DNA from: CAYMUN01 sp964640775
Lineage (GTDB): Bacteria > Patescibacteriota > Saccharimonadia > Saccharimonadales > UBA4665
NCBI GenBank assembly: GCA_964640775.1
Contig: CAZXIT010000002.1
Location: 1 to 43,207, forward strand
Length of the DNA stretch: 43,207 nucleotides
Direction of reading: 5' to 3'
Positions 9,056-16,575 of the stretch are shown one piece after another. The position numbers were made by a program, and so were the translations under genes. The notes below the pieces were generated by a model that worked only from the letters and a program-made list of their open reading frames with translations, was not told the origin of the DNA and ran no database searches. How positions within the stretch are numbered: position 1 is the stretch's first letter; the number at the start of each line of letters is the position of its first letter.

Positions 9056-10018
9056 ATGAGATCAGCACCTCGAGCTGTAGACGGTCTGGCTGATACTATG
9101 CCTCAGGATGAAGCTTCCAGCATCAGAATTGCCGGAGAAATCGACGGCAGCATATACATAGCTTGTCGTGACGGCTCTCAAGATGGCGAAAATCCATTGG
9201 GTCAATTAACGTCAGTTGAGTACGAAGTTCTCGCGGGAGGTGCTCAAGGCTGGAGATACACAACCATTGCTCATGATATAGACAGGGCCATATCAACAGT
9301 CAGAACTCATCTCCATAATATCTTTACGAAACTAGATGTGGTTGATATGGAAGGGGCGGCTAGCTTTATCCCCATCAAGAAGACTGTACTGGAAGCCCAC
9401 GCTTTACACGAGGCAGATGGGACCCCCAAGACCCCTAAATTGAGCGATACTGAAGAGCAAGTTTTAGAACAGATTGCAGGCGGTCTGGTATCTAAGCAAA
9501 TTGCGCAGCAGCGCAAACGTGCAGTATCAACTGCACGAACGCACCGCATGAGTCTTGCAAATAAACTTGGCATTACCCCCGATGTAGAGCGCAGGGGGGT
9601 AATGCTGCGCAGAATTGCCGGCGGTCTGCAAAATCTTAATATCTATGCACAGCTGAGCCTCTCCATTGAAAGCCAGCTAGACCCCGAAATCACGGCAATA
9701 CTGGCAAAATGCGATCAATTAGTCGATGGACAGACGATCAAAGAGCTTGGTGCAAACGTGATATATACCGCGGAAAACAAGAGCTTGCTCAATAGACTTG
9801 GTCAAGGGGGGTATATTTCTCATGACGCTGCCATGAGCGGCCATTTGGATTTGCAAGGCTTAGTAGCTGCTTCATTGATTCGGCGCGCACGTGACGGCGG
9901 AATACCGCGAGCCACCGACCATATCGTCAACAGCATCGTCAGAAAGCGTACTAACGCCCATTTAGATCATCAAAGAGCGGCCGGTACTGAGCCGAGGCGC
10001 TCTGTCCATGTCTCATAA
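9056..10018 (+). CDS. Tandem LuxR/GerE-type HTH protein, putative regulator
   Basis: A 320-residue protein with two clear LuxR-type helix-turn-helix units and a possible third. Unit 1 (about 51-95) runs LTSVEYEVLAGG to VRTHLHNIFTKLDV. Unit 2 (about 129-173) runs LSDTEEQVLEQIAGG to ARTHRMSLANKLGI. A degenerate third unit (about 208-250) begins LDPEITAIL and ends NKSLLNRLGQ. There is no receiver, autoinducer or ATPase domain; the N-terminal 50 residues are unassigned. LuxR HTHs bind DNA, usually one per subunit, so a single chain with two or three could bind a repeated site without dimerising. It sits between purH and purB, and its last 49 bp overlap the 3' end of purB on the other strand. A role in controlling nucleotide genes is inference from position only. 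Confidence 0.75.
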   Translation: MRSAPRAVDGLADTMPQDEASSIRIAGEIDGSIYIACRDGSQDGENPLGQLTSVEYEVLAGGAQGWRYTTIAHDIDRAISTVRTHLHNIFTKLDVVDMEGAASFIPIKKTVLEAHALHEADGTPKTPKLSDTEEQVLEQIAGGLVSKQIAQQRKRAVSTARTHRMSLANKLGITPDVERRGVMLRRIAGGLQNLNIYAQLSLSIESQLDPEITAILAKCDQLVDGQTIKELGANVIYTAENKSLLNRLGQGGYISHDAAMSGHLDLQGLVAASLIRRARDGGIPRATDHIVNSIVRKRTNAHLDHQRAAGTEPRRSVHVS

Positions 10019-11388
10019 ATCATATGGGCTTTTTGGGCAGCCAGGCCGGTGTAATATTTTTCGGGTTCTTGGAGGATTTGTTTTTCGGAGTCAGTGAACT
10101 TGTTGAAGTAATCGGTGATCGCACTATCCTCGGACGCAACTTCGTACAGCGACCGGTCACTTTCTAATGCTTGGTGGGCCAGCAGCTTGGCAACCTCGTG
10201 GCCGCCGGTGTGGCCGTATTTTTCCAGCAGCAAGTACAGCGGTTCGGCCGCGATGGCGCCGCCGCTGAGGTACAGATTGCGCTTCATACTGTCCTCGTCG
10301 ACTTCGATTTTGGCCATGACAATGCCGAGACGCTGGGCCATGGAGGCAACGCTAGCCAGGACGACGGCGTAAAAGCGGGCCGAGGCAGAATCGGTTAAGT
10401 CACGCTGGTGCTCGCTGCTGAGGTTGAGGTTGGCATTGACGAGCTGGGCAGTGACTTGCTTGGACATACTGATGACATTCTCAAAATTCCAGGGGTTGCG
10501 CTTGTGGGCCATGGTACTGGAGCCTGTCTGGCCGGGATCAAAATGCTCCCGGACTTCGGCGATTTCGCTGCGCTGCAGATGGCGCATATCATGTGATAAA
10601 TTGGCCATAATACCGGCTGAAATGGTTAGCTCGTCCAGCAGCCGTACGTAATTTTCAGCAGGAATAATCTGAGTCGAGTAGGGCGCTGGCGTGAGGTTGA
10701 GATAGCCCAAAACGGTTGTCTCAAACTGCATCGGATCATCGACGAACAGGCTCAAGGCATTATAGGCGCCGACAGCACCGGAGAATTTGCCGTGCAGACG
10801 TCCGCTGAGCGCCCGAAGGGTCATGATGTTGTCTCCCAGGCGGCTGACGTATTCGGCCATCGCAAAACCAAAAGTGACCGGTACCGCGTGCTGGCCATGG
10901 GTTCGCCCTACTTGGACAGTTTCGGCATAGTCTTTGGTCAGGCGCAGCAAGCTCTTTTCCAGCTCGACTAGGCGAGGCAAGACAACTTCATTGGCTGCCG
11001 CTCGCAGCTGCAGGCTAAGGGCGGTGGCGACAATATCGTAGGAAGTCGCGCCAAAATGGACATAGGGCTTGGCTTCATCAGATAGCCCGGCTTTGATGCA
11101 ATTTACCAAGGCTTTGACATCGTGTTTGGTGGTTTTTTCCTCTTCGGCTACAGTCTCAGCGGTAACCTTGCTGGCGGCCATTTCGATTTCTTCGGCGATC
11201 TCTCTCGAGCAAACGCCAAATTCAGCCAGTGCATGGGCCAAAGCGGCCTCGACATAGGCCTGGTAGGCAACTCGGCTGCGCTCAGACAAATAGCAGGCAA
11301 TGCTGGGATCGTAGTAACGGCTGTCCAAGGGGTCGATAGCGCTGAAATTGGCGGTCGAATCAACCATCGGCAAGTTGATTGGCTTCAT
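9970..11388 (-). CDS. purB: Adenylosuccinate lyase
   Basis: Cleaves fumarate from SAICAR (giving AICAR) and from adenylosuccinate (giving AMP), so it serves both the IMP and AMP branches. The 472-residue protein belongs to the fumarase/aspartase superfamily. It has the signature loop GSSTMAHKRNPWNFENV near residue 290, the catalytic-region GRTHGQHAVPVTFG near 165 and HFGATSYDIVATALS near 115. The usual P in S-S-x-M-P-x-K is alanine here. The ATG shares ATGA with the purC stop, so purC and purB form a translationally coupled operon. The 3' end overlaps the HTH regulator gene by 49 bp in convergent orientation. Confidence 0.94.
   Translation of the reverse strand: MKPINLPMVDSTANFSAIDPLDSRYYDPSIACYLSERSRVAYQAYVEAALAHALAEFGVCSREIAEEIEMAASKVTAETVAEEEKTTKHDVKALVNCIKAGLSDEAKPYVHFGATSYDIVATALSLQLRAAANEVVLPRLVELEKSLLRLTKDYAETVQVGRTHGQHAVPVTFGFAMAEYVSRLGDNIMTLRALSGRLHGKFSGAVGAYNALSLFVDDPMQFETTVLGYLNLTPAPYSTQIIPAENYVRLLDELTISAGIMANLSHDMRHLQRSEIAEVREHFDPGQTGSSTMAHKRNPWNFENVISMSKQVTAQLVNANLNLSSEHQRDLTDSASARFYAVVLASVASMAQRLGIVMAKIEVDEDSMKRNLYLSGGAIAAEPLYLLLEKYGHTGGHEVAKLLAHQALESDRSLYEVASEDSAITDYFNKFTDSEKQILQEPEKYYTGLAAQKAHMIYETWTERLGSVPAAL
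9974..10003. other. Inverted repeat in convergent gene tails
   Basis: AGAGCG (9974-9979) and CGCTCT (9998-10003) pair around an inner CGG/CCG pair. The hairpin lies inside the region coding for both the regulator and purB ends. No T-run follows on either strand, so a terminator role is only possible. Confidence 0.3.
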
Positions 11389-12350
11389 GAAGCAGCCTTT
11401 TTCAGGTATCGCAAAGTGTTGGCCTGGATTCGTTCCTGGACATCATCTGCTACGGGTGCTTTGACAAATTTCTGGCCGCTCATTTCCTCGTACAGCTCTA
11501 TATAGCGCTCCGTCACCATATTTAAAAATTCATCAGTCAAGTCCGGCATCGTTTCGCCAGGATTACCGTTAAAACCCTGTTCCATCAGCCACTCCCGCAC
11601 GAATTCTTTGGATAAATGCTTGGGTGTGATATCTTTTTGGCCGCCAACATAGGCGTCGTAACCGTCGGCGTAAAAGTAGCGTGACGAATCGGGCGTATGT
11701 ATTTCGTCAATCAGGATAAGCTTGCCGTCTAGACGTCCGAATTCGTACTTGGTGTCGGCTAGCACCAGGCCACGAGCCCGAGCCATCTCTTGGCCGCGGG
11801 CAAACAATTTGCGCATGTAGTCCTTAATCTGCTGCCATTCCTCGGGAGTCGATAGGCCCTGGGCAAAAATCTCTGCTTCGGTCATATCTTCATCGTGACC
11901 GACATCTGCCTTGCTAGTCGGTGTGATGAGCGGTTCGGGAAAAGCGTCGTATTCTGCCATACCCTCTGGCATAGCAGCACCCGAAATTTCGCGCTTGCCA
12001 GCTTGGTATTCGCGCCAGGCATGCCCGACTAGACAGCTACGGACAATTAATTCGACCATCACCGGCTCGGCTTTGAACCCAGCGCTAACATTGGGATCCG
12101 GCACCGCCTGCAGCCAATTCGGCATGATATCACTCGTCGCTTCTAGGAAATGCGCCGCCAATTGGTTCAAAACCTGCCCTTTATAGGGAACCGGCCGCGG
12201 CAAGATGACGTCAAAGCACGAAATCCTATCAGTAGCTATAATGACTATTTGCTTGTCCCCGATACTGTACACGTCGCGGACTTTGCCATGATACAGCGCG
12301 CTCTGGCCGGGAAATGTAAAGTCAGTAGTAGAGATTGCCTGTATACCCAT
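11385..12350 (-). CDS. purC: SAICAR synthase (long form)
   Basis: ATP-dependent ligation of aspartate to CAIR, making SAICAR. At 321 residues it is the long form (E. coli PurC is about 237). Recognisable blocks are YHGKVRDVYSIGDKQIVIIATDRIS near residue 20, FDVILPRPVPYKGQVLNQL near 48, the RSCLVGHAWREYQAG segment near 107, and the ATP-site end LVLADTKYEFG and LIDEIHTPDSSRYF near 195-225. It starts at ATG 12350, 7 nt downstream of a perfect TATAAT on the minus strand, with no Shine-Dalgarno. It is divergent from purE and overlaps purB by ATGA. The short-range pair of divergent promoters suggests that purCB and purE are controlled together. Confidence 0.94.
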   Translation of the reverse strand: MGIQAISTTDFTFPGQSALYHGKVRDVYSIGDKQIVIIATDRISCFDVILPRPVPYKGQVLNQLAAHFLEATSDIMPNWLQAVPDPNVSAGFKAEPVMVELIVRSCLVGHAWREYQAGKREISGAAMPEGMAEYDAFPEPLITPTSKADVGHDEDMTEAEIFAQGLSTPEEWQQIKDYMRKLFARGQEMARARGLVLADTKYEFGRLDGKLILIDEIHTPDSSRYFYADGYDAYVGGQKDITPKHLSKEFVREWLMEQGFNGNPGETMPDLTDEFLNMVTERYIELYEEMSGQKFVKAPVADDVQERIQANTLRYLKKAAS

Positions 12351-12357
12351 TACCCCT

Positions 12358-12363
12358 ATTATA
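12358..12363 (-). promoter_or_regulatory. -10 box of purCB (leaderless)
   Basis: TATAAT on the minus strand ends 7 nt before the purC ATG, so the transcript would begin at or beside the start codon. It overlaps the imperfect palindrome at 12359-12371. Confidence 0.6.
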
Positions 12364-12371
12364 CGGTATGA
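12359..12371. promoter_or_regulatory. Imperfect palindrome, possible operator (purC/purE)
   Basis: TTATAC-G-GTATGA overlaps the purC -10 box and resembles the perfect palindrome TTGTAC-G-GTACAA that overlaps the purM -10 box at 16545-16557. Shared form and shared position suggest a common operator, but two sites are weak evidence. Confidence 0.3.
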
Positions 12372-12377
12372 TTATTG

Positions 12378-12383
12378 TATAAG
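12378..12383 (+). promoter_or_regulatory. Candidate -10 box of purE
   Basis: TATAAG on the plus strand. The transcript would start near 12390 and carry the strong AGGAGG at 12402-12407, 5 nt before ATG 12413. TATGAT at 12367-12372 is an alternative. Only 14 bp separate this box from the opposing purC -10, so the two promoters must compete for polymerase. Confidence 0.4.
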
Positions 12384-12412
12384 GAAAGTCTTTGATAAAA
12401 CAGGAGGAAAAA

Positions 12413-12922
12413 ATGGCTAGTCCGCTCGTAGGAATTATTATGGGATCTGACTCTGATTTAGACGTCATGAGCGTCAGCGCTAAAGTACTTGATGAATTTG
12501 GTATTGCCAATGAAGTGCGCGTCTTGTCAGCCCACCGCACACCTGACGAAACCAGCGCCTATGTCCGCGGCGCCGCTGATAGGGGACTTAAAATAATCAT
12601 CGCCGGTGCCGGCGGCTCGGCCCACCTGGCCGGTGTCACGGCCGCCCAGACCAATCTGCCGGTTATCTCTATACCCGTCAAACGCGCCGAGCACGGCCAC
12701 GAAGCCCTGTGGTCCAACGTCGCCATGCCCCCCGGCATCCCTTTGGCCACCATGCCGGAGAATGGCGGCAAAAACGCCGCTCTGCTGGCAGTCCGCATCC
12801 TGGCTTTAGGCGATCCCGGGATTGCTCAAAAATACGAAGCCTTTGTCCAAAAACAGCATGACTCTGTCCTAGCCAAAGACGCCCAGCTTCAAGCCGACGG
12901 CTGGCAAAAAACCCTCAGCTAG
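12413..12922 (+). CDS. purE: N5-carboxyaminoimidazole ribonucleotide mutase
   Basis: PurE makes CAIR, from N5-CAIR in class I enzymes (with PurK) or from AIR plus CO2 in class II. The 169-residue protein has the family motifs GIIMGSDSDLDVM near residue 7, VLSAHRTPDET near 38 and AGAGGSAHLAGVTAAQTNLP near 67. I use ATG 12413 rather than the upstream TTG at 12392, because AGGAGG sits 5 nt before it and homology begins just after it. No purK is present anywhere in the window, so the class cannot be settled by context. The 3' end overlaps the purD tail by 8 bp in convergent orientation. Confidence 0.93.
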   Translation: MASPLVGIIMGSDSDLDVMSVSAKVLDEFGIANEVRVLSAHRTPDETSAYVRGAADRGLKIIIAGAGGSAHLAGVTAAQTNLPVISIPVKRAEHGHEALWSNVAMPPGIPLATMPENGGKNAALLAVRILALGDPGIAQKYEAFVQKQHDSVLAKDAQLQADGWQKTLS

Positions 12923-14183
12923 GGCGGCGGCCGATATCGGTGCGGTAGTGCATTCCCTCGAAGTTGATTTTTTGCATGGCCGCGTAGGCTTTATCCAAGG
13001 CCTCATCGAGCGTAGAACCGACAGCCGTGACGTTTAGGACGCGCCCGCCGCTGGTGACCAGCTGGCCGCCTTTATGGGCAGTTCCGGCGTGGAAGACGAC
13101 AATAGCCGCGTCTTTCTCAGCTTCTTCGATGCCGGTGATGGGCAAATCCTTTGGGTAGCTTCCAGGGTAGCCAGGGGAAGCCGCAACGACACTGACAGCA
13201 TAACTGTTTTTCCAGGCAACGGTTTTGGGGTCAAGCCTGCCATTAGCGCAAGCCAGTAGAATATCGTAGAGGTCCCCGTCCAGCAAGCGCATATACACTT
13301 CGGCTTCAGGATCGCCGAAACGGGCGTTAAACTCGACAACTTGTATATCCTCCCTGTCAATCATTAGTCCCGGATAGAGACAGCCGGTGAATGTCGCGTC
13401 TTGCTCGGCGAGACCGCGCAGCGCCGGCTGGACAATTTTTTCATTCACGTACTCAAGATGCTGTGGTGTAACCCACGGGACAGGAGCAATGACGCCCATA
13501 CCGCCGGTGTTGGGTCCCCGGTCATCGTCATTGATTTGCTTATGATCCTGGGAAGCAGGGAAGATGGCTGAGCGGCGGCCATCGCAGAGAGCATGGACCG
13601 AAACTTCTTGACCCTTCAAGAAATCTTCGACTACAACCTGGTTGCCGGAGTCACCAAAGGCGCGCTTGATCATGGTTTTGTCGATAGCTTCTTCGATATC
13701 CTCCACCGTGAAGCAGACGGTGACGCCTTTACCCTCGGCCAGGCCATCGGCTTTTATGACCACCGGCAGTGGCCGCCCCTGGGCGTAGACCAGCGCTTCA
13801 TGGGCATCGGTAAAGGTTTTATAGGCGGCCGTCGGGATATGCTCGGCGGCCATCAAGTTTTTAGACATAACCTTGGAGGATTCAATCTGGGTGGCGGCTT
13901 TGGTGGGACCAAAAATCGTCAAGCCAGCCTCCTGGAAGGCGTCGACGACACCGGCGGCCGAGGACGCTTCCTGGCCTACAACAGTCAGGTCAATGTGCTT
14001 TTCGGTGGCAAAACGCAGCAGTTCCGGCACATCGAGAAAGCCGATAGCGACGCTCTCGACAGCGCCGCGGCTGCCGGCGTTGCCGGGCGCTACGTACACT
14101 TTGTCAACTTTGTCTGATTGCGCCAGTTTCCAGGCCAAGGCCTGTTCGCGGCCGCCGCTGCCAATCACCAAAACTTTGGCCAT
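12915..14183 (-). CDS. purD: Phosphoribosylamine-glycine ligase (GAR synthetase)
   Basis: ATP-grasp enzyme joining glycine to phosphoribosylamine, step 2 of purine synthesis. The 422-residue length is typical. Motifs seen: VIGSGGREQALAWKLAQS near residue 5, VVGQEASSAAGVVDAF near 68, KADGLAEGKGVTV (ATP-binding loop) near 144, DDDRGPNTGGMG near 214 and FNARFGDPEAEVYMRLL near 285. Normally the second block reads VGPEAPL; here it is VGQEASS. The ATG follows the purN stop by 2 nt, with AAGGA about 6 nt upstream, so purF-purN-purD is one operon. The gene converges on purE. Confidence 0.95.
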   Translation of the reverse strand: MAKVLVIGSGGREQALAWKLAQSDKVDKVYVAPGNAGSRGAVESVAIGFLDVPELLRFATEKHIDLTVVGQEASSAAGVVDAFQEAGLTIFGPTKAATQIESSKVMSKNLMAAEHIPTAAYKTFTDAHEALVYAQGRPLPVVIKADGLAEGKGVTVCFTVEDIEEAIDKTMIKRAFGDSGNQVVVEDFLKGQEVSVHALCDGRRSAIFPASQDHKQINDDDRGPNTGGMGVIAPVPWVTPQHLEYVNEKIVQPALRGLAEQDATFTGCLYPGLMIDREDIQVVEFNARFGDPEAEVYMRLLDGDLYDILLACANGRLDPKTVAWKNSYAVSVVAASPGYPGSYPKDLPITGIEEAEKDAAIVVFHAGTAHKGGQLVTSGGRVLNVTAVGSTLDEALDKAYAAMQKINFEGMHYRTDIGRRPS

Positions 14184-14185
14184 GA

Positions 14186-14872
14186 TTATTCCTTTTCCTT
14201 TATGTAGGCCCGCCGGCCCTTGATGAAGTCTTCGATATCACCGGGTAAATAGTGTTTTTCGGCGGCCTGTACCCGTGCAAACAATGTTTCTGAGGTATCA
14301 CCAGGCTCCACCGGCACCTTGTGCTCGGCCAAAATCGGTCCCTCGTCATAATCTTCTGAAATCAGGTGCAGGCTTTGGCCGCCGTAGGGCAGGCCTTTAT
14401 CAAGGATGTAGCGCTGTATTTGCTCGCCGTACATGGCTTTGGTATCAGGCAGCAGCCCGGGATGGGTATTAAGCATCATAGCCTGGTATATGCTAGTGTA
14501 TTCCGGATGCCAGCCAAACGCCGCAATCAGCCGCGGACCGATTCGTTTCATATAGCCAAGGGAAGCGATGACATCAAACTGGCCGGCTTGCAAAAGTTCT
14601 AGGATGGCACCTTCTTCGGCGCCGGTCTGGTGTCCGCGTTCGACTGTCTCCCCGGCAGCGACCGGGTGTGTGGCGCTGTTGATGAGCTGGCAGGTGATCG
14701 ATAATCCAAATTCTTCGTTGAGGTCCTTGATGCGCTGGAAAATACCGGCATCTTTGCGGCTGGCAATCACCACACCGACTTCGGCAGTGATCTCACCATG
14801 CTGACCGGCCCGAATAAAGGCCTCGGCCGTTGTACCACCCCCCGAAGCTAGGACGGCGATACGCGGCTTCAT
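14186..14872 (-). CDS. purN: Phosphoribosylglycinamide formyltransferase
   Basis: Transfers a formyl group from 10-formyl-THF to GAR. The 228-residue protein opens IAVLASGGGTTAEAFIRAG (phosphate loop), has the catalytic N-x-H in MLNTHPGLLP near residue 136, and the catalytic aspartate in HLISEDYDEGPILAE near 180. An insertion around residues 65-90, absent from the short E. coli enzyme (about 212), accounts for its length. It overlaps purF by ATGA and is followed 2 nt later by purD, so it is the middle gene of purFND. There is no purT in the window, so this step depends on folate. Confidence 0.93.
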   Translation of the reverse strand: MKPRIAVLASGGGTTAEAFIRAGQHGEITAEVGVVIASRKDAGIFQRIKDLNEEFGLSITCQLINSATHPVAAGETVERGHQTGAEEGAILELLQAGQFDVIASLGYMKRIGPRLIAAFGWHPEYTSIYQAMMLNTHPGLLPDTKAMYGEQIQRYILDKGLPYGGQSLHLISEDYDEGPILAEHKVPVEPGDTSETLFARVQAAEKHYLPGDIEDFIKGRRAYIKEKE

Positions 14873-16380
14873 GCGGTGCGGGCAGTCGCCAGCTTGGTTT
14901 GTGTGCGCGTACCTTTGGGCAAGACTTTGCCGGGTCCGACTTTGGTGATCTCAGCCGCCCGCTTGCCAATCGAAATTGGGTACTCACCGGTGAAACAGGA
15001 GTTGGTAAAGCTGCCGGCAGGATGGCCGGTAGCCTGGATCATGCCGTCGAACGACAGGAAGTGCAGCGATGTGGCTCCGACATGATCACGCATCTCCGAG
15101 ACAGTCATATACGCGGCCAGCAGGTCAGTCTGCTTGGGCGTGTTGATGCCGTAAAAATCGGGGTAGCGCACTGGCGGGCTGGAGATCAGCAGGTGGACTT
15201 CACGAGCGCCAGCATCAAACATCATGGAGACTAGATGACCCATGGTCGTGCCGCGAACGATAGAATCATCAATCAGCACTACCCGCTTGTCCTTAATAGT
15301 TTCGATAACCGGATTAAGCTTCATTTTGACATCGCGTTCGCGTAGCGCCGTCGTGGGACGAATAAAGGTACGGTGGATATAGCGGTTTTTGATGAGCCCC
15401 ATCTCGAATGGAATGCCCGTAGCCTGGGAGTAGCCAATAGCGGCTGGTATGCCGGAGTCAGGTACAGGGATAACGACGTCGGCTTCAATCGGGAACTCTT
15501 TGGCCATCACCCGGCCAAAGTTTTTGCGGACAACTTCGACGCGCTCGCCAAGCAGCAGGCTGTCGGGGCGGGCAAAGTAAACCATTTCAAACATATCCAG
15601 CCGCAGATCGCCTTTGACTACCTGGTGCGAGGTAATGCCGCTTTCATCGATAACGACCAGTTCGCCCGGTTCAACATCCCTTAGGAAAGTAGCGCCGATA
15701 GTATCAAATGCACAGGTCTCAGAAGCTACGGCGTAGCCGCCGTCTGCCATGGTGCCAATCGACAGCGGGCGAACGCCGCAGCGGTCACGGAAGGCAATTA
15801 GGCGATTGGTATCCATCACGACAGAGGAGAAGACGCCGGTAAATAATGGGTAGGCCTCAGCGACAGCTTCCGGCAAATCCAGGCCATCATCTATGTAGCA
15901 GCCTATGGGCGCCGACATCATCGACGAATCATTGAGCTTGTCGAGACTAACACCGCGATTGCTGAGGAATTCCTCCAGCTTGCTGAAGTCCGGCAGATTG
16001 CCGTTGTGGGCAAACGCGAATTTGCGCTGATAGTCGACGAACGGCTGGTTGTAACAGTCAGCGGCGCCGCCAGAGGTGGAATAACGGTTATGGCCGATAG
16101 CGATATGGCCCGGCAGCTGCTCCAAGTCTTCTTCGCGGTAGACTGTTGCTACCAGGCCTTGGGCGGTATGCACATGCAGGTCAGTTCCGTCACTGCTGGC
16201 TATGCCGGAGCTCTCTTGGCCGCGGTGCTGCAGCGCCCACAGGCCATAAAAAGCTAAACGAGCCGCTTCCAGGCCCGTTTGCGTGTCAGATTTGTGGCTG
16301 CCGACGGCCGCCGTACGTCCGATGACGCCAAACACCGCGCACTTTTCCTTGAGTTGATCGCTGCCAATATCTAGCGGCAT
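14869..16380 (-). CDS. purF: Glutamine PRPP amidotransferase
   Basis: First committed purine step: PRPP plus glutamine to phosphoribosylamine. The 503-residue protein has an N-terminal Ntn glutaminase domain. C14 in EKCAVFGVIG would become the nucleophile after loss of a 13-residue propeptide, and ALQHRGQESSGIA near residue 50 is conserved. The C-terminal PRTase domain has RVVLIDDSIVRGTTMGH (PRPP loop) near 365. At the position of the Bacillus-type Fe-S cysteine the sequence reads RYPDFYGIN, and only one cysteine remains in SCFTGEYP, so an iron-sulfur cluster is unlikely. It starts at ATG 16380 with GGAG 6 nt upstream. It heads purF-purN-purD and is divergent from purM. Confidence 0.94.
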   Translation of the reverse strand: MPLDIGSDQLKEKCAVFGVIGRTAAVGSHKSDTQTGLEAARLAFYGLWALQHRGQESSGIASSDGTDLHVHTAQGLVATVYREEDLEQLPGHIAIGHNRYSTSGGAADCYNQPFVDYQRKFAFAHNGNLPDFSKLEEFLSNRGVSLDKLNDSSMMSAPIGCYIDDGLDLPEAVAEAYPLFTGVFSSVVMDTNRLIAFRDRCGVRPLSIGTMADGGYAVASETCAFDTIGATFLRDVEPGELVVIDESGITSHQVVKGDLRLDMFEMVYFARPDSLLLGERVEVVRKNFGRVMAKEFPIEADVVIPVPDSGIPAAIGYSQATGIPFEMGLIKNRYIHRTFIRPTTALRERDVKMKLNPVIETIKDKRVVLIDDSIVRGTTMGHLVSMMFDAGAREVHLLISSPPVRYPDFYGINTPKQTDLLAAYMTVSEMRDHVGATSLHFLSFDGMIQATGHPAGSFTNSCFTGEYPISIGKRAAEITKVGPGKVLPKGTRTQTKLATARTA

Positions 16381-16544
16381 AGCCGGCTCCTATTTTTAAT
16401 TTTTGAAGCTAGGCGCCCAGATTGGCTGCTCGTTGCTGAGAAACGAGGGGAACAAAAAAGATCCGGTTGACACCTATCAATCATCTGCTCTTATCTTAAG
16501 CATTTCCGGGGACTCTGGCAACCCTAATTTTCGCATGGGTCAAA

Positions 16545-16557
16545 TTGTACGGTACAA
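16545..16557. promoter_or_regulatory. Perfect palindrome overlapping the purM -10
   Basis: TTGTAC-G-GTACAA is a 13-base perfect inverted repeat. It shares bases with the purM -10 box TACAAT (16553-16558), a position suited to repression. A related imperfect form overlaps the purC -10. Confidence 0.4.
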
Positions 16558-16558
16558 T
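16553..16558 (+). promoter_or_regulatory. -10 box of purML
   Basis: TACAAT, with a -35 candidate TTCGCA (16530-16535) and a 17 bp spacer. The transcript would start near 16565 and include AAGGGGA (16567-16573) just before ATG 16576. Confidence 0.5.
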
Positions 16559-16575
16559 AAACCAATAAGGGGACT

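Larger units (their letters stand above)
16381..16575. promoter_or_regulatory. purF/purM divergent intergenic region
   Basis: At 195 bp this is the longest gene-free stretch. It holds the purF Shine-Dalgarno (minus strand GGAG, at 16387-16390), an AT-rich run at 16391-16404 that may include the purF -10, a perfect 6-bp inverted repeat CTCGTT/AACGAG (16429-16447, 7-nt loop), a consensus -35 TTGACA (16467-16472) with a poor -10 (TATCTT, 19 bp spacer), and the purM promoter and palindrome. I looked for purine, PRPP, ZTP and THF riboswitch cores on both strands and recognised none. Confidence 0.45.

Noticed and set aside
16381..16575. Riboswitch in the purF/purM intergenic region (purine, PRPP, ZTP, THF)
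   Set aside because: I read both strands for the conserved cores. A CTGGGC on the minus strand recalls part of the ZTP motif, but the paired upstream core and stems are missing.
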